From Spirochaetia bacterium (GTDB lineage: Bacteria; Spirochaetota; Spirochaetia; Treponematales; Breznakiellaceae), in assembly GCA_025997675.1 (NCBI GenBank), contig BNUX01000020.1, forward strand, positions 1 to 39,500: a stretch of 39,500 bases of DNA, in the 5' to 3' direction. A model generated the notes under the pieces. That model had not been told where the DNA came from, ran no database searches, and saw nothing but the letters and a program-made list of their open reading frames with translations. Shown piece by piece: positions 8,712-15,792 of the stretch. Both the position numbers and the translations under genes were made by a program. The first letter of the stretch is position 1, and every line of letters starts with the position of its first letter.

Positions 8712-9821
8712 ATGAAAAAAAACCTGCTGGGACTTATAATCCTCTTTGTTAGCCCTTTAGGCTTTGCAGCGGACGGGCCGGTGTTTTCCGGGGTCTTTAA
8801 CAGTACGCTCACGACGGGCGCGGGTACGGGAGACTTACCGGGTTTTTATTGGGGATTGGAGGAGTATGCAAACCTGCGCCTGAAAAAACAGCTTGGGGAC
8901 CACGGCAGCGTGTATGTGGCGTTTAATTTGATTGCCGCCGGCGGTGTATCCGCATTAACGCTGCAAACAGGGCCATTTGGAGTCAGCGGGGCGGTTAGTA
9001 CGGAGGACAATATAAGCGGCAACTATGCGGCGGCTATGGAACTGGAGCGGCTATACACTCACTTAACGTGGAATAAGATAGCCTTTGACGGCGGGCTTAT
9101 GCGCCTTGCATTCGGTTACGGCAATGTATTTTCACCTAATGACTATTTTAACCCCAAAAATCCGCTTTACCCCGATGCACGGCAAAGAGCGGTGTTGGGG
9201 GCAAACTTTATCGTGTATCCTACGGATATGTCGCGGCTGCAATTCTTCGGCACGGCCCCTAAGGACCCGTTCAAAATTAACGGCGAAGGTTTAAGCGGAG
9301 GGCTAGCGGCAGAGAATCATTGGAATAAGATAAGCGCTCAAGGCTTGTATTCGATAGAAACCGACGCGCACAATTTTGGAGCATCCCTTAAAGCAGACCT
9401 GCCGGTGGGGCTTACGGCGGACATACTGTGGACGTATTACCAGGGAGAGAGCGCAACCGTGGAAGGGCTTGCGGCAAGCGGCGGCGTGGATTACACCTTC
9501 TCTATTGCAACACATACCGTATATTTATTAGTTGAGTACTTATATAAGGGGAATAGCAGCAAAATGACCGGCTATGCGGAACATCACTATCTGTACGGTG
9601 CGGGAAAATTTAACATTAATGACTATACCTCCTTTACCATTGGCGCGCTTGCCGGCTTTGAAAACTTTTCCGCAGTACCCCTGCTTTCGTTTAGCACCGA
9701 TTTATTTCAGGGCGCCACGCTTACGCTGCAAGCACAACTCCCCTGCGGTGATGGTGAGCTTGGCGCCGATGCAACAAATAGCTATTTTTCATTTACGACA
9801 AAATTGAGTATAAAACTGTAA
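8712..9821 (+). CDS. Predicted outer-membrane beta-barrel protein
   Basis: I do not recognise a named family. The 369-residue protein has a signal peptide (1-19, ending GFA) and no later hydrophobic helix. The rest is a run of alternating hydrophobic strands rich in Gly, Tyr, Phe and Leu, typical of a transmembrane barrel; the C-terminal strand ends in LSIKL. It closes the GntR-to-LolA operon, 13 bp after the LolA-like gene. The position suggests an outer-membrane acceptor or exit pore for that pathway, which is inference from context. Its 3' end overlaps the opposite-strand ABC-F gene by 40 bp. Confidence 0.75.
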   Translation: MKKNLLGLIILFVSPLGFAADGPVFSGVFNSTLTTGAGTGDLPGFYWGLEEYANLRLKKQLGDHGSVYVAFNLIAAGGVSALTLQTGPFGVSGAVSTEDNISGNYAAAMELERLYTHLTWNKIAFDGGLMRLAFGYGNVFSPNDYFNPKNPLYPDARQRAVLGANFIVYPTDMSRLQFFGTAPKDPFKINGEGLSGGLAAENHWNKISAQGLYSIETDAHNFGASLKADLPVGLTADILWTYYQGESATVEGLAASGGVDYTFSIATHTVYLLVEYLYKGNSSKMTGYAEHHYLYGAGKFNINDYTSFTIGALAGFENFSAVPLLSFSTDLFQGATLTLQAQLPCGDGELGADATNSYFSFTTKLSIKL

Positions 9822-11305
9822 GGTGTGCGGGATGATATAGTCCATTCCGTTTCAGTTAACGCGGACAGAAAGGCCTCGTCGTGACTCACGAGAAGCAGTG
9901 CGCAGCAGCATTCCTTCAGCATTCCCTCTAAAAGAATCACCGCCGGTAAATCCAGATGATTGGTCGGCTCGTCCATGATGATTAAGGCCGGGTTGTGATT
10001 CACCGCCCGAGCTATGAGCAGTTTTCTCACCTCGCCGGGGCTGGGCTGCGCCGATTGCAAAATGTTTTTTGGGTTGGAGCCGAGGCGGGAAAAATACGAC
10101 AATATCCTGCCCCGGGATTTCTCATTCTCCTCAAATGTCTGCGCTAACACCGCCCTGCTTTCCGCTTCCGTTAATTCTTGCGGCAGATAGAAAAAATGAA
10201 TTGAAGGGGAAATATGCTCAATAATATGCCGCACCAACATGGATTTACCCGCCCCGTTTTTTCCCGTCAGCGCTACTCTCATCCGCTTCGCCATACCAAG
10301 TTCGGGGAAAAAAAGCGTGCGATTATTTCCAATCGGCAGGCTTCCCGCTTCCAATAAAAAAAGCCTGTCCGCTTTGGACGCAGCGCCCTCCAGGGTGACG
10401 CCGGTTTTCCGCTTTCCCTCGCTGTGGCCGGCGTTCAATGTTTGGTCAACGCGGTCAATACGGTGGACCATGTGTTTGTAAAGATTTGTTCCCACCGCAT
10501 CCTTGCCGCTCAGTCTTGCCAGATTAATTTTTGCCTTTGCGTCGCTGTCTTTTGTCCCCAGGTGCTTTTTTGATAACCGGCTCCGGGCGCTATCGGCAAG
10601 GTGACGCCGCCTATCCGCTTCCACTGAAAGGCGGTTCCGTTCATGGTGCAATTGCTCTTGTATCCGGCTGTTTTCAAGCTGCTCCCTTTTTTCTTCCTTT
10701 AAACCATGCGTAACACCACCTGGGCGCAGCACGGCGTTGCCATTTTCCAAAAACAGGCAGTCGGTGCAGAGCCTATCCAATAGCGCGCGATCATGACTCA
10801 CCAAAAGCCCAATGCCCGTATATTCTGCCAGGGCGTCACCAATGAGCCGTTTTGCAACCCTGTCGAGATGATTAGTCGGTTCATCAATTGCTAACAACTC
10901 GCTCTTGCGGGCGAGGGCGATTGCCAACTGGAGCCGCTTCCGTTCTCCGTGGCTTAAACTTCCCCAACGCAGAGGCCAGTCATTTTCGATGCCCAAACGG
11001 CTGTAAAGGGCTCCCACATCATTGTCATTGTAAATTGAAGCAAAAAAATCTTCCCAGCCCGGCGGCAGCTCATCGGTTCGCTGTGGACAGTAAAAAACAG
11101 ACTCCGGCCTCTTGCACACCCCGGCGCTCGGCTTCAAAATGCCGGCGGCAAGCAGTAACAGCGTCGTTTTCCCCGCCCCGTTCTCACCAACTATTCCCGT
11201 CCATGTCGTCCGGACATCAAAGCTTACGTTTTTTATCACCGCCTGAGCCGAAGATGGATATAAATATTCTACGCCACTAAAAGACAGAGAATTATGCTTT
11301 ATCAT
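9782..11305 (-). CDS. ABC-F family ATPase (ribosome-associated, resistance-like)
   Basis: This 507-residue protein has two ABC cassettes on one chain and no membrane helix, the hallmark of ABC-F proteins, which act on the ribosome. Domain 1 has Walker A GENGAGKTT (40-48), signature SLSHGERKR (116-124) and LLAIDEPTNHLD (137-148). A charged helical linker (about 200-290) follows. Domain 2 has GKNGAGKS, a variant signature SPGEVRK in place of SGGE, and LIIMDEPTNHLD. Some ABC-F members protect ribosomes from antibiotics and others are translation factors. Sequence alone does not decide which. The frame ends inside the 3' end of the convergent barrel gene. Confidence 0.88.
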   Translation of the reverse strand: MIKHNSLSFSGVEYLYPSSAQAVIKNVSFDVRTTWTGIVGENGAGKTTLLLLAAGILKPSAGVCKRPESVFYCPQRTDELPPGWEDFFASIYNDNDVGALYSRLGIENDWPLRWGSLSHGERKRLQLAIALARKSELLAIDEPTNHLDRVAKRLIGDALAEYTGIGLLVSHDRALLDRLCTDCLFLENGNAVLRPGGVTHGLKEEKREQLENSRIQEQLHHERNRLSVEADRRRHLADSARSRLSKKHLGTKDSDAKAKINLARLSGKDAVGTNLYKHMVHRIDRVDQTLNAGHSEGKRKTGVTLEGAASKADRLFLLEAGSLPIGNNRTLFFPELGMAKRMRVALTGKNGAGKSMLVRHIIEHISPSIHFFYLPQELTEAESRAVLAQTFEENEKSRGRILSYFSRLGSNPKNILQSAQPSPGEVRKLLIARAVNHNPALIIMDEPTNHLDLPAVILLEGMLKECCCALLLVSHDEAFLSALTETEWTISSRTPYSFILNFVVNEK

Positions 11306-11705
11306 GTTTTTTCAGCTTAGCCTTTAGGGCTTCCAGAGCGGCGTCGGCCTCTGCTTTTTTAAATTGACGCTCAAGTTCCGAAGTCATTTGCAGTTCCTGT
11401 TCAAGCAGGTCCGGATCGATACTCCGTTCCCTGGCAGCCAAACCGGGAAGTTGGCCCCTCATACGTTGTATTTGGGCTTTTAACGTCGCAATTTCCGCTT
11501 CCATAGCGTCCCGTTCCAACTGTATCCTGTCCGCCTCAGCCCGGGCCGCCGCAGCCAGGTCCTCCGCTCCCCTGGATATGGCCAGGTTAAGCCGGGCGAG
11601 CCATTTTTCATGCTCCCCCTTCAGTTCCCCATACTTTTTCTCCGTAAGTTTCAACGTGGTGATGTAATGGAAGATATACTCTTTAACGTCCGGAAGCTGT
11701 TCCAT
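11292..11705 (-). CDS. Small coiled-coil protein of unknown function
   Basis: I do not recognise the family. The 137-residue product is almost entirely helical and charged (Glu, Lys, Arg, Ala), with heptad-like stretches from about 20 to the end. It has no signal peptide or membrane segment. I start it at ATG 11705; a TTG at 11732 would add nine residues, and neither has a clear ribosome site. It overlaps the start of the downstream ABC-F gene by 14 bases, so the two are probably cotranscribed. It diverges from the OmpA-family gene with only 47 bp between starts. Confidence 0.7.
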   Translation of the reverse strand: MEQLPDVKEYIFHYITTLKLTEKKYGELKGEHEKWLARLNLAISRGAEDLAAAARAEADRIQLERDAMEAEIATLKAQIQRMRGQLPGLAARERSIDPDLLEQELQMTSELERQFKKAEADAALEALKAKLKKHDKA

Positions 11706-11752
11706 AGGAGAATTGTATAATATTTCCGGCAAAATTGACAGATACTATAACT

Positions 11753-12919
11753 ATGTGGATACTTGCAGCGGTCCTTCTTCTCATCCCCCTTTTTCCGGCT
11801 TTTTCGCAGGAGGGGACGGTACGCTTGTTCCGGGAAGTTCAAGGCCCCTATTCCCTCGTTGAGAAGTCCGATTGGTCCCGTTACGACAATGGGAAGTATA
11901 CCGGGCATGTATACCGGGAAGTCCGGGCCTCTATCATACCTCAAGCAACCAGCTACCGGGGCAACTTCTTTGTTATGGAGGAGACCCTCCGGGATATGCG
12001 ACAAAGCGCCCGGGCGGTGGATGAAGTAATCCCCGTTAGTTTCCGCTTTGATGGGGAAAAGGGGCTTACTATCGATCCGCCGGGTGATGACCGGGGCTTC
12101 CCCTCGCTCCGGAATTTTCCGGCGCTTCCCCTCAATGCGATCACACCCGGTTCAAAATGGGTAGCCAAGGGAAAACGGGCGGTGGACCCCCTGAATGAGG
12201 GAAAGTCCGTGGTGATACCCCTGATTGCCGAATATGAATACCGGGGGATCGAGGACTACCGGAACATCCCGGTACACCGCATTTTTGCAAAATATGCTTC
12301 ACGATCCGAAGGACGGGGGGAGGATTTTCAGGTCCAGGGCACCCATAATGTGGATATCCTGCTCCGGGTTTCCGATTGTATCCCCTTAATGATGCGGGAT
12401 AATCTGGACGAAACCTATTCCTGGCCCAACGGTTCCACGATCCGTTTCCGGGGCTTCACCCTGACCTTCGGCGACGGGCTTGTCCCGCTGGATAGGGAAG
12501 CGTTTATTACCACGGTGAAAGCCAGGGAGCGGACCCTCCCCACCGGTTCCGGTATTGATCTTGCCGCCGTCCCGGAAGGGGTTAAGCTAACCGTTAAGGA
12601 TATTCGCTTTCAAGCGGACTCGGACGAGATGCTTGCCGCAGAACGTCCCCGGCTGGACATGATAGCCCGTGTATTAAAAGAAACACCGGACCGGACCTTC
12701 CTGGTAGAAGGGCACACCGCCGCGATAGGAAGGCCCACCGGAGAAATGGATCTATCGGTACAGCGGGCCAGGCGGATGGTGGACGAACTGGTAAGCCGGG
12801 GAATTCCGGCGGAAAAGTTTATCTACAAGGGCTGGGGCGGGACAAAGCCCTTGGGGGATAACGCAAGCGATGAGGGGCGCAGGGTTAACCGGCGGGTAGA
12901 GATTACCATCCTGGAATAA
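11753..12919 (+). CDS. OmpA-family protein with C-terminal peptidoglycan-binding domain
   Basis: This 388-residue envelope protein has a signal peptide (1-19, ending AFS). A middle region of about 250 residues (unknown family, beta-rich) follows. The C-terminal OmpA-like domain (about 285-388) has the typical FQADSDEM, VEGHTA, SVQRARRMVDELV and NRRVEI elements, which bind diaminopimelate- or ornithine-containing peptidoglycan. It probably anchors the outer membrane or a periplasmic structure to the wall. ATG 11753 opens the signal peptide directly. A TTG at 11735 in the same frame would add six polar residues and is less likely. The stop codon abuts the stop of the convergent radical SAM gene with no gap. 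Confidence 0.87.
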   Translation: MWILAAVLLLIPLFPAFSQEGTVRLFREVQGPYSLVEKSDWSRYDNGKYTGHVYREVRASIIPQATSYRGNFFVMEETLRDMRQSARAVDEVIPVSFRFDGEKGLTIDPPGDDRGFPSLRNFPALPLNAITPGSKWVAKGKRAVDPLNEGKSVVIPLIAEYEYRGIEDYRNIPVHRIFAKYASRSEGRGEDFQVQGTHNVDILLRVSDCIPLMMRDNLDETYSWPNGSTIRFRGFTLTFGDGLVPLDREAFITTVKARERTLPTGSGIDLAAVPEGVKLTVKDIRFQADSDEMLAAERPRLDMIARVLKETPDRTFLVEGHTAAIGRPTGEMDLSVQRARRMVDELVSRGIPAEKFIYKGWGGTKPLGDNASDEGRRVNRRVEITILE

Positions 12920-13864
12920 TTATTTCTCACATGCGCCGATCAGCCCGGCCTTCCAGTGCCAGATCGGAACAGACAGCGCCGAGGAGAAGGGATTGATCCG
13001 CTCAAAGTCCGGAAGCCAGCTATCGTCGGGAACCAATTCCTGACAGAAGCCATCATCAATTTCCAAGTCCGTGAGCCATTGGAGCAGTTGGTCATACTCA
13101 TCCTGGTTCACATAACGGCAGGGCATATCCCGGCCTTCACCCACCGGGGTGTACTGGGTCATCAGGGAAAGGAGGGCCCGGCCACGGCAGTGGTTGGCAA
13201 ACCATTGGAGCACCGCCCGGGTGGATTCGGGATAGCCGGGAAGGACCAGGTGGCGGACTATCACACCGGAAACCAGGACCGGGCCGTTCCAGCGCAGGGC
13301 GCCCCGGAGGTCCAGCATACGGAGGATGGCCCGGGTGGCGGCTTCCGGGTAGTCCGGAGCCCTGAAGAAATGGCCCGCCAAAGCGGAGTCCAGGGTTTTC
13401 AGGTCCGGGAGCCAGACATCCACCAGGTCCTCCAGGTGGGCCGGTGCGTCAAGGCTTTCGTAGGCCGAGGAATTCCAGAGCAGGGGGAGGACAAGCCCCT
13501 TGTTGCGGGCGGAACGGAGAAAGGCGGCCAGGGCCGGGGCACAGTGGCTTCCGGTAACCAGGTTGATGTTTTCCGCGCCCCGTTCCTGGAGGGCCAGGCA
13601 GATGGCGGTAAACTCCGCCCGGTCCACCACCCGGCCCATGCCATTGTGGGAAATCTGCGAATTTTGACAGAACACACAGCCCAGGGTGCAGCCGGTAAAG
13701 AATATCGTCCCCGAACCGCCCCTCCCGGTGATGGGCGGCTCCTCCCCCCGGTGCAGGGAGGCGGCGGCGATACGGATCTCCGCGGTTTCCCCGCAAAAGC
13801 CCCGTTTGCCCCCAGTTCGATCCGCTCCGCAGGAACGGGGGCAGAGTCGGCATGGGCTAGGCAT
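12920..13864 (-). CDS. Radical SAM protein, PflX-like (COG1313 type)
   Basis: This protein resembles the 'PflX' group related to pyruvate-formate-lyase activating enzymes; its own reaction is not established. With start ATG 13864 it has 314 residues. An N-terminal cysteine cluster (Cys5, Cys8, Cys12, Cys24; CRLCPRSCG) is followed by the radical SAM motif GCTLGCVFCQN with Cys59, Cys63 and Cys66 binding the [4Fe-4S] cluster. The rest is TIM-barrel-like. The frame stays open upstream to an ATG at 13954, which would overlap the divergent gene's ATG and run through its promoter, so I prefer the shorter form. Confidence 0.85.
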   Translation of the reverse strand: MPSPCRLCPRSCGADRTGGKRGFCGETAEIRIAAASLHRGEEPPITGRGGSGTIFFTGCTLGCVFCQNSQISHNGMGRVVDRAEFTAICLALQERGAENINLVTGSHCAPALAAFLRSARNKGLVLPLLWNSSAYESLDAPAHLEDLVDVWLPDLKTLDSALAGHFFRAPDYPEAATRAILRMLDLRGALRWNGPVLVSGVIVRHLVLPGYPESTRAVLQWFANHCRGRALLSLMTQYTPVGEGRDMPCRYVNQDEYDQLLQWLTDLEIDDGFCQELVPDDSWLPDFERINPFSSALSVPIWHWKAGLIGACEK

Positions 13865-13900
13865 GGAATGCAACCATTTTGCCGGGCCGGGGTCTAAATA

Positions 13901-13941
13901 TTGACGGGCTGAATTTGAACGGGTATAGTAGGTTAAAGGAG
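13901..13941 (+). promoter_or_regulatory. Promoter and ribosome site of the sigma-factor operon
   Basis: TTGACG (13901-13906), a 17-base spacer and TATAGT (13924-13929) form a good housekeeping-type promoter. AAAGGAG follows at 13935-13941, 11 bases before ATG 13953. It lies inside the upstream extension of the divergent radical SAM frame, which argues for that gene's shorter start. Confidence 0.65.
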
Positions 13942-13952
13942 TCGCTTTTATC

Positions 13953-14291
13953 ATGGACAGAGAATCCTCCGCAGCACAGGTTATTATCGCCATTATCCCC
14001 ATCGTGGGAATTGTGATGGGGTCGGTGGTGGTGTTTTTTTACCTGCTCTGGAATCATAAACGTAAAATGCTGCTTATCAAAGCCGGCGAAAATACCCGGA
14101 CTAACTTTGATCTCCTTTCCTTCAGCCTGCTTACGGGGCTTCTCCTGGCATCCGTGGGAATAACTTTAACCGTATTCCTCGCCATAGCCAAGGGGTCAGG
14201 CGACGGCCTCTTAGGCGGCATCATTCCCCTTTCATTGGGCGTCGGCCTGTTAATTTATTATGGGATACGACGGCACGATAAAAACTCGTGA
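13953..14291 (+). CDS. Small membrane protein, DUF6249-like
   Basis: This 112-residue protein has three hydrophobic segments (about 9-32, 54-78, 85-105) and a basic stretch NHKRKMLLIKAGEN after the first. The pattern resembles DUF6249 proteins, which are commonly found next to ECF sigma factors. Here it is cotranscribed with one, its stop overlapping the sigma factor's GTG start by three bases. The function is unknown; a membrane accessory role in the sigma/anti-sigma circuit is inferred from position only. Confidence 0.72.
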   Translation: MDRESSAAQVIIAIIPIVGIVMGSVVVFFYLLWNHKRKMLLIKAGENTRTNFDLLSFSLLTGLLLASVGITLTVFLAIAKGSGDGLLGGIIPLSLGVGLLIYYGIRRHDKNS

Positions 14292-14851
14292 CGGACAGCG
14301 CCGGCGACGATCAGTTTATCATCGCGGAGGTCGTCTCGGGCCGGAAGGAGTTGTTTCGTATCCTGGTACAACGCCATGAGCAGGCGGTATATGGGATGGG
14401 GCTGAGTTTTTTTCGGAATGCCGAGGATGCCGCAGACTTTACCCAGGAAGTTTTTCTGAAAACCTTCCGCAGCCTTGCCCGTTTCCAGGGCCGGTCCCGG
14501 TTTTCCACCTGGCTCTACCGGATCGCCTACAACACGGCGGTGAATGGCATTCGGCGGCAAACCTTCCGAAGCCTCGCCGATGCCGGGGAAGCGCCGCCGG
14601 AGACAGACCGGGGGCCTGAAACCCCTGAACGGGCCTTGATCCGGGCCGCCGCCGCCGAGGCGGTACGGGAAGCTTTGACGGATTTGCCCGAGCGGTACCG
14701 GATATGTGTGGACCTGTTTTTTTTCTATGGCCGGTCCTATCAGGAGATAGAGCTTATCACCGGGTATCCGGTTAATACGATTAAGTCCCATGTATTCCGG
14801 GCAAAAAAACTGCTCCGGGAAAAACTTGCAGAAGTAGGAGGAATTGAATGA
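14288..14851 (+). CDS. ECF-type RNA polymerase sigma factor (RpoE-like)
   Basis: This 187-residue group IV sigma factor contains sigma region 2 (about 22-90), with AEDAADFTQEVFLKTF and FSTWLYRIAYNTAVN. A linker follows (about 91-130), then region 4 (about 131-182), with LPERYR and YQEIELITGYPVNTIKSH as the helix-turn-helix that reads the -35 element. It has no region 1 or 3. The start is GTG at 14288, overlapping the upstream stop, and its own stop overlaps the anti-sigma ATG. This arrangement is typical of an envelope-stress sigma factor held by a membrane anti-sigma. Confidence 0.93.
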   Translation: MTDSAGDDQFIIAEVVSGRKELFRILVQRHEQAVYGMGLSFFRNAEDAADFTQEVFLKTFRSLARFQGRSRFSTWLYRIAYNTAVNGIRRQTFRSLADAGEAPPETDRGPETPERALIRAAAAEAVREALTDLPERYRICVDLFFFYGRSYQEIELITGYPVNTIKSHVFRAKKLLREKLAEVGGIE

Positions 14852-15315
14852 ACTGCCAAGAGGTAATGGATAGGGTATACGAGTTTGAAGGAAACACTGC
14901 ACCATCGTTTTTCACCCAACTGAGGATACAACTGCACCTTTTCCACTGTTCCCGCTGCGCCGGGGAAATTGAACGCCTGGAAACTGCCCGGCTGTTCATG
15001 CAGGGAAGCTTCTTCCCCCCCGCTCCGAACGGGCTGGAAGAACGGATCATGCGGAGCATCAGCCTGGAAGAACCGGAATCATATCCCGAAATCGCAGGGG
15101 TTTCCTTCCGGAGCTGGGTAGTCACGGGCCTCATCATCCTGATATCCCTGTCCACCTCCTTTCTGGGGATGGACTTTAGTAAGGTGGCCGCTCACTGGGG
15201 CTCCTCGTTCCTGCTCCCCATCGGGATCACCATCGGCGCCGTGGTAAGCGCCTACGGGGCGCTCTTCATCGGCAGCCACCTAAAGGAATTAAGTGACAGG
15301 TTTAATTTACACTGA
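14848..15315 (+). CDS. Membrane anti-sigma factor with zinc-finger-type N-terminus
   Basis: This 155-residue protein is encoded directly after the ECF sigma gene with a four-base overlap. The N-terminal cytoplasmic part has Cys3, His30, Cys34 and Cys37 (HLFHCSRC), matching the Hx3CxxC zinc-binding pattern of ZAS/zf-HC2 anti-sigma factors. Two hydrophobic segments follow (about 92-108 and 113-140), anchoring it in the membrane. It should bind and silence the sigma factor until a signal releases it. There is no extracytoplasmic sensor domain of notable size, so the signal may be sensed in the cytoplasm or by the small membrane protein upstream. Confidence 0.85.
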   Translation: MNCQEVMDRVYEFEGNTAPSFFTQLRIQLHLFHCSRCAGEIERLETARLFMQGSFFPPAPNGLEERIMRSISLEEPESYPEIAGVSFRSWVVTGLIILISLSTSFLGMDFSKVAAHWGSSFLLPIGITIGAVVSAYGALFIGSHLKELSDRFNLH

Positions 15316-15792
15316 CCAGGCCCGCTCGTTTTCTTCAATGGTTTTTAGTATCTCTCTGGCGGAAGCCCGGTTCCGCAGCTGCATCCTGAAGGATTCCTGC
15401 TGACAGAAGAAGTTGATCCGCGAAAGGGTGTGGAGATGCATCTTTGGGGATGCGGAGATAATAAGGATAACCGTATGTACGCTCTTCCCGTCCAGGGCCC
15501 CCCAGTCAAGTTCCTGCTCAGTAAAACTAATGCTCACCAACTGTTCGGCGCTTTCGGTGATAACGGGATTCCGGGGATGGGGCAGGGCAATGCCGTTTCC
15601 CACGGCGGTGGTCATCAGGGCTTCCCGTTCCAATGCCGCGCTTAACAGGGCCTTCCGGTTCACCTTTGGGGGAAGCTCAATTGCCTTTAATAGGTTAGTC
15701 AGATATTCCTGGGGACCCGCCCCGGGAATGGTGCGGAACTCCCCTCCCCGTTTAACCAGTTCAATCAAACCCGGTTCTGTCGTTTTGTCCAT
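15307..15792 (-). CDS. PTS EIIA type-2 domain protein (PtsN/fructose-type)
   Basis: This 161-residue single-domain EIIA protein carries the phosphorylatable histidine in GIALPHPRNP (His72), the hallmark of the fructose/mannitol/PtsN family. No EIIB or EIIC sugar-transport gene is nearby, so a regulatory role like PtsN is more likely than sugar uptake; this is inference. The ATG at 15792 shares one base with the stop of the upstream pRiA4b-domain gene, so the two are probably cotranscribed. The 3' end overlaps the convergent anti-sigma gene by nine bases. Confidence 0.88.
   Translation of the reverse strand: MDKTTEPGLIELVKRGGEFRTIPGAGPQEYLTNLLKAIELPPKVNRKALLSAALEREALMTTAVGNGIALPHPRNPVITESAEQLVSISFTEQELDWGALDGKSVHTVILIISASPKMHLHTLSRINFFCQQESFRMQLRNRASAREILKTIEENERAWSV

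Noticed and set aside
12956..13897. Open frame of 313 codons opposite the radical SAM gene
   Set aside because: The minus strand holds the cysteine motifs of a PflX-like enzyme. The plus-strand product is low in hydrophobic structure and has no family likeness.
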